A DNA stretch of 36,509 bases, from positions 1 to 36,509 of the forward strand of contig VXRJ01000010.1 of NCBI GenBank assembly GCA_009838525.1, in the 5' to 3' direction. The notes beneath the pieces were generated by a model. That model was not told where the DNA came from, did no database searches, and saw only the letters and a program-made list of their open reading frames with translations. Within the stretch, counting starts at the first letter, position 1, and the number at the start of each line of letters is the position of its first letter. This document shows positions 6,504 through 17,251 of the stretch, in pieces. A program made the position numbers and the translations under genes. This DNA is from Acidobacteriota bacterium. Lineage in GTDB: Bacteria; Acidobacteriota; Vicinamibacteria; Vicinamibacterales; UBA8438.

Positions 6504-6527
6504 CGATCTGTCGGCCGGAAACATCCG

Positions 6528-7781
6528 ATGGACGTCGCCAGACCTGACCTCGCGCGGAAGAAGAAGCTGCGCCAGGGGCTCTACGCCGGTTCAGCGGCTG
6601 TGGTGGTCATTCTGATCACCGCCGGCGTCTCGCAACTCCAGCCGGCCGCCCCCCGCGTCGACGCGGACACGGTCTTCATCGACACGGTGCAGCGCGGCCC
6701 GATGGTCCGGGAGGTGCGCGGCACCGGCAGCCTGGTGCCGGAGACCATCCGCTGGATCCCGGCCGTGACCGACGGCACGGTCGATCGGATCGTGATCCGT
6801 CCCGGCGCCACCATCGAACCCGGCACGGTAATCCTGGAGCTGAGCAACCCGGTGCTCGAGCAGGAGGCGCTGGAGGCGCAACTGAACCTGGCCGCGGCCG
6901 AGGCGCGGTTCACGACGCGGCGGGTGGAGGTGGAACGGGCGCTGCTGGAGCAGCGTTCGGCGCTGGCCTCGACCGAGGCGCAACTGCTATCGGCGCGCCT
7001 GCAGGCGGAGGCGGACCGGGAGCTGGCGGACCAGGGTCTGGTGTCGACGATCCAGCTCCGGCAGTCCGAAGCACGGGAGCAGGAGTACGACACGCGGCTG
7101 AAGCTGGAGCGGGAACGGCTGCAGATGGCGACCGAGACGGTGGACGAGCAGTTGGCGGTGGAGCAGGCGGAGGTGGACCGGCTGCGGACGCTGCACGAGC
7201 TGCGGCTGCAGCAGGTCGACGCGCTGCGGGTGCGGGCGGGGATGCATGGCGTGCTGCAGCAGGTTCCGCTCGACGAGGGTCAGCGGGTGACGACGGGCAC
7301 GAACCTGGCGCGGGTGGGCGACCCGACGCTGCTGAAGGCGGAGCTTCGGATCGCGGAGACGCAGGCGCGGGACGTGCAGATCGGGCAGCGGGCGCTGGTG
7401 GATACGCGAAACGGCGTAATCGAGGGTCACGTGACGCGCATCGACCCGGCGGTGGAGAACGGGACGGTGACGGTGGACGTGGCGCTGGACGGGGAGCTGC
7501 CGCGGGGAGCGCGTCCGGACCTGACGGTGGACGGGACGATCGAGCTGGAGCGCCTGGAGGACGTGGTCTTCGTCGGCCGTCCGGTGTTCGGCCAGGAGGA
7601 CAGCGTGGTGAGCCTGTTCCGGCTGCAGGCCGACGGCGCCCATGCGGCCCGGACGCCGGTAAGTCTGGGGCGGGCGTCGGTGAGCGCGATCGAGGTGCGC
7701 GACGGGTTGCAGCCAGGGGACCGCGTCGTGCTGTCGGACATGTCGGCCTGGGACCAGTTCGACCGCGTACGGATTGAATGA
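6528..7781 (+). CDS. Membrane-fusion (HlyD/MacA-type) efflux adaptor
   Basis: A 417-residue periplasmic adaptor for a tripartite or ABC efflux system. A basic N-terminus (ARKKKLRQG) precedes one membrane anchor (about 18-36). A barrel-sandwich half motif IPAVTDGTVDRIVIRPGATI (about 85-104) is followed by a long charged coiled-coil hairpin (about 120-235, many E, R, Q and L), the second lipoyl half VRAGMHGVLQQVPLDEGQRV, a beta-barrel domain and a membrane-proximal domain ending GLQPGDRVVLSDM. The ATG at 6528 was chosen because upstream sequence in frame looks non-coding; the Shine-Dalgarno is weak. Its stop overlaps the ABC ATPase start as ATGA, so the two are co-translated. Codon use in the middle is unusually uniform (strings of CTG, GCG and GAG), consistent with coiled-coil repeats. 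Substrate unknown. Confidence 0.87.
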   Translation: MDVARPDLARKKKLRQGLYAGSAAVVVILITAGVSQLQPAAPRVDADTVFIDTVQRGPMVREVRGTGSLVPETIRWIPAVTDGTVDRIVIRPGATIEPGTVILELSNPVLEQEALEAQLNLAAAEARFTTRRVEVERALLEQRSALASTEAQLLSARLQAEADRELADQGLVSTIQLRQSEAREQEYDTRLKLERERLQMATETVDEQLAVEQAEVDRLRTLHELRLQQVDALRVRAGMHGVLQQVPLDEGQRVTTGTNLARVGDPTLLKAELRIAETQARDVQIGQRALVDTRNGVIEGHVTRIDPAVENGTVTVDVALDGELPRGARPDLTVDGTIELERLEDVVFVGRPVFGQEDSVVSLFRLQADGAHAARTPVSLGRASVSAIEVRDGLQPGDRVVLSDMSAWDQFDRVRIE

Positions 7782-8479
7782 CGATGGACGAGAACAACCT
7801 GCAGCCACTGATTCGTCTTGAAGGGGTCTCGAAGGTCTTCTACACGGACGAGGTGGAGACGCACGCGCTCGACGGGGTGACTCTGGACATTCACCCGGGG
7901 GAGTACGTGGCGGTCTCCGGCCCGTCGGGGTGCGGCAAGTCGACGCTGCTGTCGATCCTCGGCCTGCTGGACACGCCGACGGCGGGGGCCTACACGCTGA
8001 ACGGTCAGGGCGTGTCGCAACTGAGCCAGGCGGAGCGGGCGCGGACGCGGAACCGGGAGATCGGCTTCATCTTCCAGAGCTTCAACCTGATCGGCGACCT
8101 GACGGTGTACGAGAACGTGGAGCTTCCGCTGACGTACCGGGGGATGGCGCCGTCGGAGCGCGGAGAGCGGGTGACGGCGGCGCTGGAGAAGGTGGAGATG
8201 GCGCACCGGGCGAAGCACCTGCCGAGCCAGTTGTCGGGCGGCCAGCAGCAGCGGGTGGCGGTGGCGCGGGCGGTTGCGGGCCAGCCGTCGATCCTGTTGG
8301 CGGACGAGCCGACGGGCAACCTGGACTCGAAGAACGGCGAGGCGGTGATGGAGCTGCTGCAGACGCTCCACGACGAGGGCTCGACCATCTGCATGGTGAC
8401 GCACGATCCGCGCTACGCCGACCACGCCAAGCGCGAGATCCACCTCTTCGACGGCAAGCTGGCCGATCCCGCCGCCTAA
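7778..8479 (+). CDS. ABC transporter ATP-binding protein, MacB/LolD type
   Basis: A 233-residue ATPase of the MacB/LolD/FtsE class that powers mechanotransmission-type ABC exporters. Walker A GPSGCGKST (48-56), Q-loop Gln100 in GFIFQSFNLI, signature LSGGQQQR (152-159), Walker B ILLADEPTGNLDS (172 on), and switch His209 in VTHD are all intact; the GFIFQSFNL and DEPTGNLDS forms are typical of this subfamily. It overlaps the adaptor gene by 4 nt. The matching FtsX/MacB-fold permease does not follow: the next gene is convergent and overlaps the 3' end by 4 nt. The permease must be encoded elsewhere or has been lost. Confidence 0.93.
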   Translation: MTMDENNLQPLIRLEGVSKVFYTDEVETHALDGVTLDIHPGEYVAVSGPSGCGKSTLLSILGLLDTPTAGAYTLNGQGVSQLSQAERARTRNREIGFIFQSFNLIGDLTVYENVELPLTYRGMAPSERGERVTAALEKVEMAHRAKHLPSQLSGGQQQRVAVARAVAGQPSILLADEPTGNLDSKNGEAVMELLQTLHDEGSTICMVTHDPRYADHAKREIHLFDGKLADPAA

Positions 8480-9354
8480 TTCCGGCCTTCGGCGAGGCGC
8501 TGGGCTCGCCTGAACAGTCCGCTGGCGTTCATGCGGGCGCAGAGATCGAAGAATGCAGGGGTGGGACCGGTCCAGCGGAGCTCGTCGACGTTCCTGAAGA
8601 CGGGCAGGTTGGTGCGGAGCGTCGCGAGATCCTTGAAGAGCCCGGCCTCCTCGCGCGCGTCGGCCAGGGCGGCGGCGAGGCGCTCGGCGCCGCGGATTCG
8701 CACTCTCCAGGCGGCGGCATCCGGCGGAATGTCCTCCAGGTGCGGGTACTGTGCGAGGATGGAGGCGGCCGACTTGGCGCCCCATCCGCGGACGCCCGGA
8801 AAACCATCGGCGGAATCGCCCACCAGCGCCAGGTAGTCTGGAATCGACTCCGGCGGGATGCCGAACTTCTCCCGGACCCCCTCAGCGTCACGCACCTTGC
8901 CGGCGCGGCGGTCGAACTGCACTATGCGGTGCCCGTCCACCATCTGCGCGAGATCCTTGTCGGGCGTGCAGATCAGGACCTTCCTGACACGCGCGTCGGC
9001 GGCCGCCCGCTTCGCCGCGGAGGCCAGGGCGTCGTCCGCCTCGTGCTTCACGGTTTTCCAGACGACGACGCCAAGCGCCTCGAGCGCCTCCTCGAGCGGA
9101 TGGAACTGGTGGAAGAGGGCCGGATCGATGCCCTCGCCGGTCTTGTAGCCGGGCCACAGGTCATTCCGGAAAGACTCGATGACGTGATCGGTGGCAACCC
9201 CGACGTGCGTCGCGCCCTCCTCGAGCAGCGCGATCGTCGAGCCGAGGACACCGCGAACCGCACCCACCTCGTTGCCGTCAGCGTCCAAGGATGACGGGAT
9301 CGCGTAGAAGTGCCGGAACAGCTCGTAGGTTCCGTCGACGAGAAATACGTTCAC
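8476..9354 (-). CDS. 5'-3' exonuclease / flap endonuclease (Pol I N-domain type)
   Basis: A 292-residue stand-alone relative of the 5'-nuclease domain of DNA polymerase I, which removes RNA primers and flaps. Metal-binding acidic residues are visible: VDGTYELFRHFYA (Asp7), KHEADDALA, CTPDKDLAQMV, and GDSADGFPGVRGWGAKSA, which also forms the helix-3-turn-helix DNA-binding element. The C-terminal part is Ala-rich. Start is GTG at 9354 (MNVFLVDGTY), the only start fitting the conserved beginning; the Shine-Dalgarno is poor. It lies 62 nt downstream of rpoD on the same strand and may be co-transcribed. Its stop overlaps the ABC gene tail to tail. Whether it replaces or supplements the Pol I 5' domain cannot be told here. 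Confidence 0.9.
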   Translation of the reverse strand: MNVFLVDGTYELFRHFYAIPSSLDADGNEVGAVRGVLGSTIALLEEGATHVGVATDHVIESFRNDLWPGYKTGEGIDPALFHQFHPLEEALEALGVVVWKTVKHEADDALASAAKRAAADARVRKVLICTPDKDLAQMVDGHRIVQFDRRAGKVRDAEGVREKFGIPPESIPDYLALVGDSADGFPGVRGWGAKSAASILAQYPHLEDIPPDAAAWRVRIRGAERLAAALADAREEAGLFKDLATLRTNLPVFRNVDELRWTGPTPAFFDLCARMNASGLFRRAQRLAEGRN

Positions 9355-9416
9355 GCCGCCATTGTGGCATGCGCGACCGGCGAGTCGCCGCGAGTCGGTG
9401 GACGGCTACGCCCGCG

Positions 9417-11186
<1,770 letters not shown>

Positions 11187-11537
11187 GCTGTGAACTCTCC
11201 TGTAGTCCTACGACGTAGCCGCGACGGCTTGACATGCCTGGCGGCCCGGTTTCGGGCCGATTCGCGAGCCCTCTACAGTTAGGACGCCCTCCAGGGGCAG
11301 TGAGTTTCAGTTAAACCTGTTAATAATATCGAATCCTTCCCTGAATTGCGACAGGAAAACGGCCATTTCACGCGCAAGATGACGCAAGATCGGCGATCTC
11401 CGGGCATCCCGGCGAAGAACCGCGCAGAATCGGGATAGAATGGCCGCCGGCGGGGCTCGTCCGGGGCCGCGCCGGATGCCGGAGCCACCCGGGAAAGTTC
11501 CTGGGAAAACGCCGCTCCCGGCCCGAGGAGAACAACC
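11187..11537. other. 351-bp intergenic region between rpoD and the dinB-like gene
   Basis: No coding sequence is recognised. It holds the divergent promoters of rpoD (minus) and the 11538 gene (plus). An AT-rich island at 11309-11330 carries a minus-strand -10-like TATTAT (11328-11323) with TCGCAA 17 nt upstream, a plausible rpoD promoter giving a leader of about 130 nt. Within that leader a perfect 7-bp hairpin CGGCCCG/CGGGCCG (11242-11259) has a 4-nt loop and no U tract. On the plus strand TAGAAT (11436-11441) could be a -10 for the 11538 gene, without a good -35. TTGACA at 11229-11234 has no partner -10. Confidence 0.4.
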
Positions 11538-12053
11538 ATGACGATTGGCGGGAGTTTGCTGCCGGAACTCGATCACGAGTTCGCCGGGGCGCGCACGACG
11601 CTCGAGCGGGTACCCGAAGACAAGTACGACTGGAAGCCGCACCCGAGATCGGGATCGATGATCTGGCTCGCGGGGCATCTCGCCAACCTCCCCTCCTGGG
11701 CGCCGCTGACCATCGCTCACGACGAACTGGACCTGATGCCCGAGGGCAAACCCATGGACCCGCCGCCGGAGCCGGCGAACAATGCCGACCTGCTCGCCGC
11801 ATTCGACATGCACGCGGCGGCCGCCCGCGCCGCGATTGCCGGCGCAAGCGACGACGCCATGATGAAGCCCTGGACGCTGCTGCAGAACGGCAAGCAGGTA
11901 CTGACCCTTCCGAAGATCGTTGTCATCCGGTCGTTCGTCATGAACCACCTCGTGCACCACCGGGCGCAACTCTGCGTCTATCTCCGGATGAACGACATCC
12001 CCGTGCCGCCGCTCTACGGGCCGTCAGCCGACGAAGCGCCGCCTGGGTTCTAG
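11538..12053 (+). CDS. DinB-like four-helix metal-binding protein
   Basis: A 171-residue DinB/YfiT-superfamily protein. The metal-binding histidine triad is visible: His47 in IWLAGHLANLPSW, then His137 and His141 in VMNHLVHHRAQLCVYLR, followed by the usual DIPVPPLYGPSADE ending. Family members bind a divalent metal and several are thiol (bacillithiol or mycothiol) S-transferases, but most are uncharacterised. The ATG at 11538 follows GAGGAGAAC. It ends 6 nt before the TauD-like gene, so the two form an operon. The name DinB refers to fold only and does not imply DNA polymerase IV. Confidence 0.88.
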   Translation: MTIGGSLLPELDHEFAGARTTLERVPEDKYDWKPHPRSGSMIWLAGHLANLPSWAPLTIAHDELDLMPEGKPMDPPPEPANNADLLAAFDMHAAAARAAIAGASDDAMMKPWTLLQNGKQVLTLPKIVVIRSFVMNHLVHHRAQLCVYLRMNDIPVPPLYGPSADEAPPGF

Positions 12054-12059
12054 AATCCC

Positions 12060-12893
12060 GTGACGATGCCCACACTCCAGCCGCTCACGCCGGTGATCGG
12101 GGCGGAAGTCTCCGGCGTTGATCTGACGCAACCGCTGGACGAAGCAACGGTTGCGTGGCTGCAGGAGTCGTGGGTCCGACACCTGGTCCTCTTCTTTCGC
12201 GATCAGCCGCTGACTTTCGACCAGCACAAGGCTCTCGGCCGCCGCTTCGGAGCGTTGCACATCCATCCGGCGGCGCCCAAGGGCGCGGAGCATCCAGAGA
12301 TTCTCGTCGTTCACGGCGACGACAAGGTGGACTTCGTCGCCGGCAGCCTTTGGCACTCGGACGTCTCGTGCGACCAGTTGCCTCCGATGGGCAGCATCCT
12401 CCGGATCGAACAGGTGCCGTCCTGCGGCGGCGACACGCTTTTCTCCAACATGTACGCCGCCTACGAGGGACTCTCCGACCGCATGCAGCGGTTACTGACC
12501 GGGCTGACTGCCATCCACGAGGGCGAGCAGTACTACCGGGGCCGCTACGGCGCCGGCACGCTGCGCGACGATGACTATCCCTCGGCCGAGCACCCGGTGG
12601 TCCGGACGCATCCGGTCACCGGCAAGCCGGCGCTCTATGTGAACGAAGGCTTCACGACGCGCATCAAGGACCTGCCGATCGCCGAAAGCGACGCCGTGCT
12701 GGCGTTTCTCTTCCGCCACTGCGCCCAGCCCGACTTCCACTGCCGGTTCACGTGGGAGCCCGAGTCGATCGCGATGTGGGACAACCGCTGCACGCAGCAC
12801 CTGGCGATCTGGGACTACTATCCGGAAACACGGCACGGCTACCGGGTGACCATCGCCGGCGACGCCCCGTACTACGATCCCAAGCGGCCCTGA
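12060..12893 (+). CDS. TauD/TfdA-family Fe(II)/2-oxoglutarate dioxygenase
   Basis: A 277-residue oxygenase of the TauD/TfdA family, which hydroxylates small substrates using 2-oxoglutarate and Fe(II). The iron triad is His99-x-Asp101 in LWHSDVSCDQLPP and distal His259 in ETRHGYRVTIAGD, whose nearby Arg262 could bind 2-oxoglutarate. VWDNRCTQHLA-like sequence (MWDNRCTQHLAIWDYYP) is also typical. Substrate cannot be assigned: taurine, other sulfonates and carnitine-like compounds are all possible. Start is GTG at 12060 or ATG at 12066, 6 or 12 nt after the preceding stop, with no strong ribosome-binding site, so coupling to the DinB-like gene is likely. Confidence 0.87.
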   Translation: MTMPTLQPLTPVIGAEVSGVDLTQPLDEATVAWLQESWVRHLVLFFRDQPLTFDQHKALGRRFGALHIHPAAPKGAEHPEILVVHGDDKVDFVAGSLWHSDVSCDQLPPMGSILRIEQVPSCGGDTLFSNMYAAYEGLSDRMQRLLTGLTAIHEGEQYYRGRYGAGTLRDDDYPSAEHPVVRTHPVTGKPALYVNEGFTTRIKDLPIAESDAVLAFLFRHCAQPDFHCRFTWEPESIAMWDNRCTQHLAIWDYYPETRHGYRVTIAGDAPYYDPKRP

Positions 12894-12905
12894 GGGCGCT
12901 CCGCG

Positions 12906-14351
12906 TCAGGCGCCGAGCAGCTGCACCACGGCAATCGCGACGGTTACGCACACGGCGGCCGCCAGCGTCATCGCAATGCCGACCTTCGCCATGTCCCGGA
13001 TCGTGAAGTAGCCGGCGGAGTACGGCACGACGTTCGTCGGGCTCTCGGTCACCAGGATGAAGGCAAGCGTCGACGTGAACGCGGCGGGAGCCGCGATGGT
13101 CCACACATCCAGGCGGAAGTCCTGCGCGAGCGCAATCAGGATCGGCATGATGATTGCGCCGGTCACCGTGTTGCTGGAAAAAGCCATGTGCAGCGCGGCC
13201 ACGACAAGCACGATGACGAACGGCTGCAGCAATCCCGGCACGTCCGGCAAGCGGCCCAGCAGCACTTGCGCCAGCCAGCGCGCTGCGCCGGTGTCGAACA
13301 CCATCACGCCTAGCGAGAGACCGGCGACGATCAGGATGACTCCGCCCCAGTCCATGTCGCGCTGCGCCGCCTTCCAGCGCAGGACGCTGAGGCCCGGAAG
13401 AAACAGCAGCAGTCCCCCGCCGAGCGCCACCGCCTGTGGCGGAGGGTCGATTGCGCCGCCGGTCCAGGCGTCGAGAAGCGGCGTCGTCAGCCAGACCGTG
13501 ATCGTGCCGGCGAAGACCACCAGGGTCCAGATCTCCAGCCTGGTCGGCGGGCCGAGGGCATCAATACGCTCCCGAATCTCCGCGTCCGCGATCGGCAGCC
13601 GGTCCAGCTCCGGCGGAAATGTCCGCAGCAGCAGCCACCAACCCGCCGGGATCATCAGCAACAACGCCGGCACGCCGTAGACCATCCACCGCACAAAGGA
13701 GATCTCGACATCCGCCAACTCGCGGAGGTAGCCGACCGCGGCCAGGTTGGCGCCGGCCCCGGCCGGCGTGCCAATACCCCCGATCAGAGGGCCGAACGCG
13801 CACGAGATCATCAGCGCCCGCCCGAAGTTGCTCTTGAGCGGCTCGAGCTTCGCGTCACGCAGCACGCCGACCCCAAGCGGCATCAGCAGCGCCGCCACCG
13901 CCATGTCGGTGATCCACATCGACAGCAGGGCGCCCACCACGAGGAAGCCGAGCAACACCCGGTCGGTCCGGGTGCCGACCCGCTGAAGCACGTGCAACAC
14001 CAGCCGCGTGCCGAGCCCCGAGTGCGTGAATCCGGTGGAAAGAAACAGCACACCAATGAAAAACGTGACCAGCGGATTGCCGAATCCGGCCGCCACCACC
14101 GTCGGGTAGTCCGCAATCCCGAGGATGGGAATGAGCAGCAGGACGATCAGCGCGGTCACCGCGAAGGGCACCGCTTCGGTCACCCAGAGCGTGATGGCGA
14201 AAACCAGGATCGCCAGGCACGCCTTCCCGTCGGGAGTGAGGGCGATCTGTTCACCGGCCCGCACGACCGGGGACGGTTCCGGCAGCGCATCCACCAGCAG
14301 CATGAGCAGGAGCGCCAGGAGAATGGTGGCGGCGCGGGCGGTGTCGGTCAT
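12906..14351 (-). CDS. DASS/SLC13-family anion:sodium symporter
   Basis: A 481-residue inner-membrane transporter with about 11-12 hydrophobic segments. The family pattern is clear: LWVTEAVPFAVTALIVLLLI near the start, FGPLIGGIGTPAGAGANLAA with the first substrate/Na+ hairpin, and the C-terminal repeat MAFSSNTVTGAIIMPI followed by VTESPTNVVPYSAGYF. DASS carriers import di- or tricarboxylates or sulfate with sodium; the exact substrate is not readable. The ATG at 14351 (MTDTARAATIL) was chosen over an in-frame start at 14414, because the latter would run into the divergent ppk start and adds a non-hydrophobic leader. Its 3' end is 12 nt from the convergent TauD-like gene. Confidence 0.9.
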   Translation of the reverse strand: MTDTARAATILLALLLMLLVDALPEPSPVVRAGEQIALTPDGKACLAILVFAITLWVTEAVPFAVTALIVLLLIPILGIADYPTVVAAGFGNPLVTFFIGVLFLSTGFTHSGLGTRLVLHVLQRVGTRTDRVLLGFLVVGALLSMWITDMAVAALLMPLGVGVLRDAKLEPLKSNFGRALMISCAFGPLIGGIGTPAGAGANLAAVGYLRELADVEISFVRWMVYGVPALLLMIPAGWWLLLRTFPPELDRLPIADAEIRERIDALGPPTRLEIWTLVVFAGTITVWLTTPLLDAWTGGAIDPPPQAVALGGGLLLFLPGLSVLRWKAAQRDMDWGGVILIVAGLSLGVMVFDTGAARWLAQVLLGRLPDVPGLLQPFVIVLVVAALHMAFSSNTVTGAIIMPILIALAQDFRLDVWTIAAPAAFTSTLAFILVTESPTNVVPYSAGYFTIRDMAKVGIAMTLAAAVCVTVAIAVVQLLGA

Positions 14352-14396
14352 CGGCGGCTGCCCATCGTAGCGCAAGGCGCGCGCGCGGCCGGCTGA

Positions 14397-14402
14397 TATG
14401 AT
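14397..14402 (+). promoter_or_regulatory. Candidate -10 element of ppk
   Basis: TATGAT ends 14 nt before the ppk ATG at 14417. A start site 6-7 nt downstream would leave a leader of under 10 nt; no Shine-Dalgarno is visible, so ppk may be nearly leaderless. There is no clear -35. Confidence 0.3.
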
Positions 14403-14416
14403 TCTGACCATCACCG

Positions 14417-16543
14417 ATGCACGACACGACCGACGCCACCGGGCAGCCCTCCGGCGCGGCCGCCGGCGCCGAATTCGACCCGACAGATCTGGAGAATCCA
14501 GCTCTCTACATCAACCGCGAGTTGAGTTGGCTGGAGTTCAACCAGCGGGTTCTCCTGCAGGCTGAGGACGCAAGCCACCCGCTGCTCGAGCGGGTGAAGT
14601 TCCTTTCCATCGTCGCCAGCAATCTGGATGAGTTCTTCATGGTGCGGGTGGCGACACTGCTCCGGAAGTTCCGAAACGACATGGAGGCGATCTCCCCGGA
14701 CGGGCTGAGCACCGAGCAGCAGCTCGACTCGATCCGCGTCCGCTCGAACCGGATGATGGTCGACGTCGAGCGCTGCTGGTCCGAGACACTCCGCCCGCTG
14801 CTCGCCGCCGAGAGGATTCAGATTCTCGACCCGGCGGACTACACGACGGCCGTCAAGCGATACCTGCGCGACTACTACGAGCAGAACATCCACCCGGTGC
14901 TGACGCCACTCGCCTTCGACCCGGGACACCCATTCCCCTTCATTTCGAACCTGAGCATGAACCTGGCGGTAGTCGTCGAGCAGAACGGCCGCACGCGCTT
15001 CGCTCGCGTCAAGCTACCCGACGTTCTCCCCCGCTTCGTACCGGTCCCGGCCTCCGTGGTGGGCGAGAAGGGCGACACGTTCGCCCTGCTCGAGGACGTG
15101 GTGAAACTGAACGTCGCCCTCCTCTTCCCGGGTGTCGACGTGCGAAGCGCGTACCTCTTCCGCATCATCCGCGACACCGACATGGTGATTCAGGAGGACG
15201 AGGCGGACGACCTGCTCGAGTCGGTGGACCGGACCCTCAAGGAACTTCGTTACGGCGACCTGTCGCAACTGCTCGTCGAATCGGCGATGCCGGCGCGCGT
15301 GCTGAACATCCTGATCGAGAACTTCGAGATCGAAGAGGACATCGTGTCGCGCACGGATGGGCGGATGGGCTATTGCGACTGGAGCGCCCTGACCCGGCTG
15401 CATCGCCCACAATTGAAGGATGCTCCCTTCTCCGCCAGCAGCATCTGGGCGGCGGACGACGAGGGGATCTTCGACGAGATCCAGGAACGCGACCACCTGG
15501 TCCACCATCCGTTCGAGTCGTTTTCGACGGTGGAGACATTCCTCCGGGTGGCGGTGGACGACCCGAACGTGATTGCCATCAAGATCACGCTGTACCGCAT
15601 AGGACCCAACTCACCGCTGCTGGATCTGCTGATCCGCGCCGCCGAGGGAGGCAAGCAGGTGGCCGTGCTGGTGGAGCTGAAGGCGCGCTTCGACGAACGG
15701 AACAACATCGTCTGGGCGAACCGCCTGGAATCGGCCGGCGTCCATGTCGTCTACGGGATGGTCAACCTGAAGACGCACTGCAAGCTCTGCCTGGTGGTGC
15801 GCAAGGAACTGGACGGCATCGTCCGCTACGCGCACGTCGGCACCGGCAACTACAACCGGGTGACTTCGCAGGTGTATACCGACTTCGGCCTGTTCACGGC
15901 GCGGCCGGGAGTTCTGGACGAGGTGACCGAGGTTTTCAACTATCTGACGGGCTACTCGAACAAGTGGAACTACCGCGAGCTGCTGGTCGCACCCAATCAC
16001 CTGCGCAGGGCGTTCACGGAGCTGGTGGAGCGCGAGGCGGAACACGCGCGCGCCGGCCGTGAAGCCGGGATGATCATCAAGAACAATTCGGTCGCCGATC
16101 CGGAGATGATCCGCGTCCTGTACCGCGCTTCACAGGCGGGCGTGCCGATTGACATGATCGTCCGCGGCGTCTGCTGCCTTCGCCCCGGCATTCCCGGCGT
16201 CAGCGAGACGATCCGCGTTCGTTCCGTCGTCGGCCGATTCCTCGAACACTCGCGGCTCTATTACTTCGTCAATGACGGCCAACCCGAAGCGTTGATCGGC
16301 AGCGCCGACCTGATGGAACGGAACCTCGACCGCCGCGTCGAGACCCTCTGCTACGTTCGTGACCCCGGCGTCCGCAACCATCTACGCGACGTGGTCCTCG
16401 AAACGATGTTCTCCGACACCGATCGCACGATGGAACTCCAGACCGACGGCTCCTACCGCGCCGTCGCGATCGAAGCGGGCAACGAGCCGATCAATGCGCA
16501 GGAACAGCTGCTCGAAACCTACACGCGCCGCCCGCAGGACTAG
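14417..16543 (+). CDS. ppk1: Polyphosphate kinase 1
   Basis: A 708-residue PPK1, which polymerises the ATP gamma-phosphate into inorganic polyphosphate, a stress and phosphate reserve. The N-domain opens YINRELSWLEFNQRVL (31-46); SNLDEFFMVRVA is also canonical. The catalytic His454 in MVNLKTHCKLCLV takes the phosphoenzyme, and the second essential His611 is in FLEHSRLYYFVNDG; the phospholipase D-like domains contain HVGTGNYNRVTSQVYTDFG and IKITLYRIG. Length is normal (about 690-720). It is divergent from the SLC13 gene and convergent with a small outer-membrane protein. No pho-box-like repeat or exopolyphosphatase gene is adjacent. Confidence 0.97.
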   Translation: MHDTTDATGQPSGAAAGAEFDPTDLENPALYINRELSWLEFNQRVLLQAEDASHPLLERVKFLSIVASNLDEFFMVRVATLLRKFRNDMEAISPDGLSTEQQLDSIRVRSNRMMVDVERCWSETLRPLLAAERIQILDPADYTTAVKRYLRDYYEQNIHPVLTPLAFDPGHPFPFISNLSMNLAVVVEQNGRTRFARVKLPDVLPRFVPVPASVVGEKGDTFALLEDVVKLNVALLFPGVDVRSAYLFRIIRDTDMVIQEDEADDLLESVDRTLKELRYGDLSQLLVESAMPARVLNILIENFEIEEDIVSRTDGRMGYCDWSALTRLHRPQLKDAPFSASSIWAADDEGIFDEIQERDHLVHHPFESFSTVETFLRVAVDDPNVIAIKITLYRIGPNSPLLDLLIRAAEGGKQVAVLVELKARFDERNNIVWANRLESAGVHVVYGMVNLKTHCKLCLVVRKELDGIVRYAHVGTGNYNRVTSQVYTDFGLFTARPGVLDEVTEVFNYLTGYSNKWNYRELLVAPNHLRRAFTELVEREAEHARAGREAGMIIKNNSVADPEMIRVLYRASQAGVPIDMIVRGVCCLRPGIPGVSETIRVRSVVGRFLEHSRLYYFVNDGQPEALIGSADLMERNLDRRVETLCYVRDPGVRNHLRDVVLETMFSDTDRTMELQTDGSYRAVAIEAGNEPINAQEQLLETYTRRPQD

Positions 16544-16573
16544 CGGCCCGTCGAGCCGGGCAATCTCACCGTC

Positions 16574-17251
16574 CTACCTGCCTCCGAACCGGTAGACGAG
16601 ACCGACGCCGAAGCGTCGCGTATCGAAGTGGAAACTCGGCACCGAGGCGTCGCCCGGCCCGATGGGGAGCTCCGAAAGCAGCGTCTCGCCAAGAATGGCG
16701 GTGGCAGGCACGCCTCCCAAACGAGTTCGCCTCCAGTCGCCGAGGAGACGAACCGCCAGAGGCCCGGTGATATCGACGTCTATTCCGCCACCCACCTGAA
16801 GGGACGGGCCGGTGTCCGAGAGATCGACAAACTCGGCGCCGAAGAAGTTGACGTCGCTCGTCACCCGTTCCATGCCGATCAGGAACCTGGCAAACAGCAT
16901 GACGGGACGTCTCGGGTAAGCGACGCGCACGCCACCCATGACCGTCGCGTTCTGCCCGGCGACTTCAAGGGCATCCCCCGCCGGCAGGAAATCGAAGCCG
17001 CCCAGGTCGGGCAGTCCGATGGTGACACGGTTTCCCGCCACGCTGACTTCGCCGACGATGGCGAACCCCCGCGTGAGGTTGAAGCCCCCGGAGAGGAACC
17101 ACCCCTGCGGATCAAGCGGACCCTCGGAAGTGGGGCGCTGGTAGCCACCGGCGATCTCGGCCCCGCCCGCGGTCTGCGCAACCGCCGGAGTCACGCCGCA
17201 CAGGAGGACGGCGACCGTGAGCGCGTTTGGGACTACACGAGCTGTCGCCAT
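16574..17251 (-). CDS. Small outer-membrane beta-barrel protein
   Basis: A 225-residue protein with a signal peptide (1-25, ending AVAQ). The mature part alternates short amphipathic strands and glycine turns: AEIAGGYQRPTS, WFLSGGFNLTRGFAIVGEVSV, ATVMGGVRVAYP, VMLFARFLIGMERV, SLQVGGGIDVDITGPLAVRLLG, and ends FGVGLVYRFGGR. This is the pattern of an 8-stranded OmpA/OmpX-like barrel, in the outer-membrane beta-barrel (porin-like) group. No enzymatic motif is visible. The ATG at 17251 lies 117 bp from the divergent quinoprotein gene at 17369, so the two may share a regulatory region. Function unknown; membrane location fairly sure. Confidence 0.75.
   Translation of the reverse strand: MATARVVPNALTVAVLLCGVTPAVAQTAGGAEIAGGYQRPTSEGPLDPQGWFLSGGFNLTRGFAIVGEVSVAGNRVTIGLPDLGGFDFLPAGDALEVAGQNATVMGGVRVAYPRRPVMLFARFLIGMERVTSDVNFFGAEFVDLSDTGPSLQVGGGIDVDITGPLAVRLLGDWRRTRLGGVPATAILGETLLSELPIGPGDASVPSFHFDTRRFGVGLVYRFGGR

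Noticed and set aside
7930..9294. A 454-codon plus-strand frame across the ABC ATPase and nuclease genes
   Set aside because: It covers two firmly identified genes, one in each orientation; no motif in the translation.
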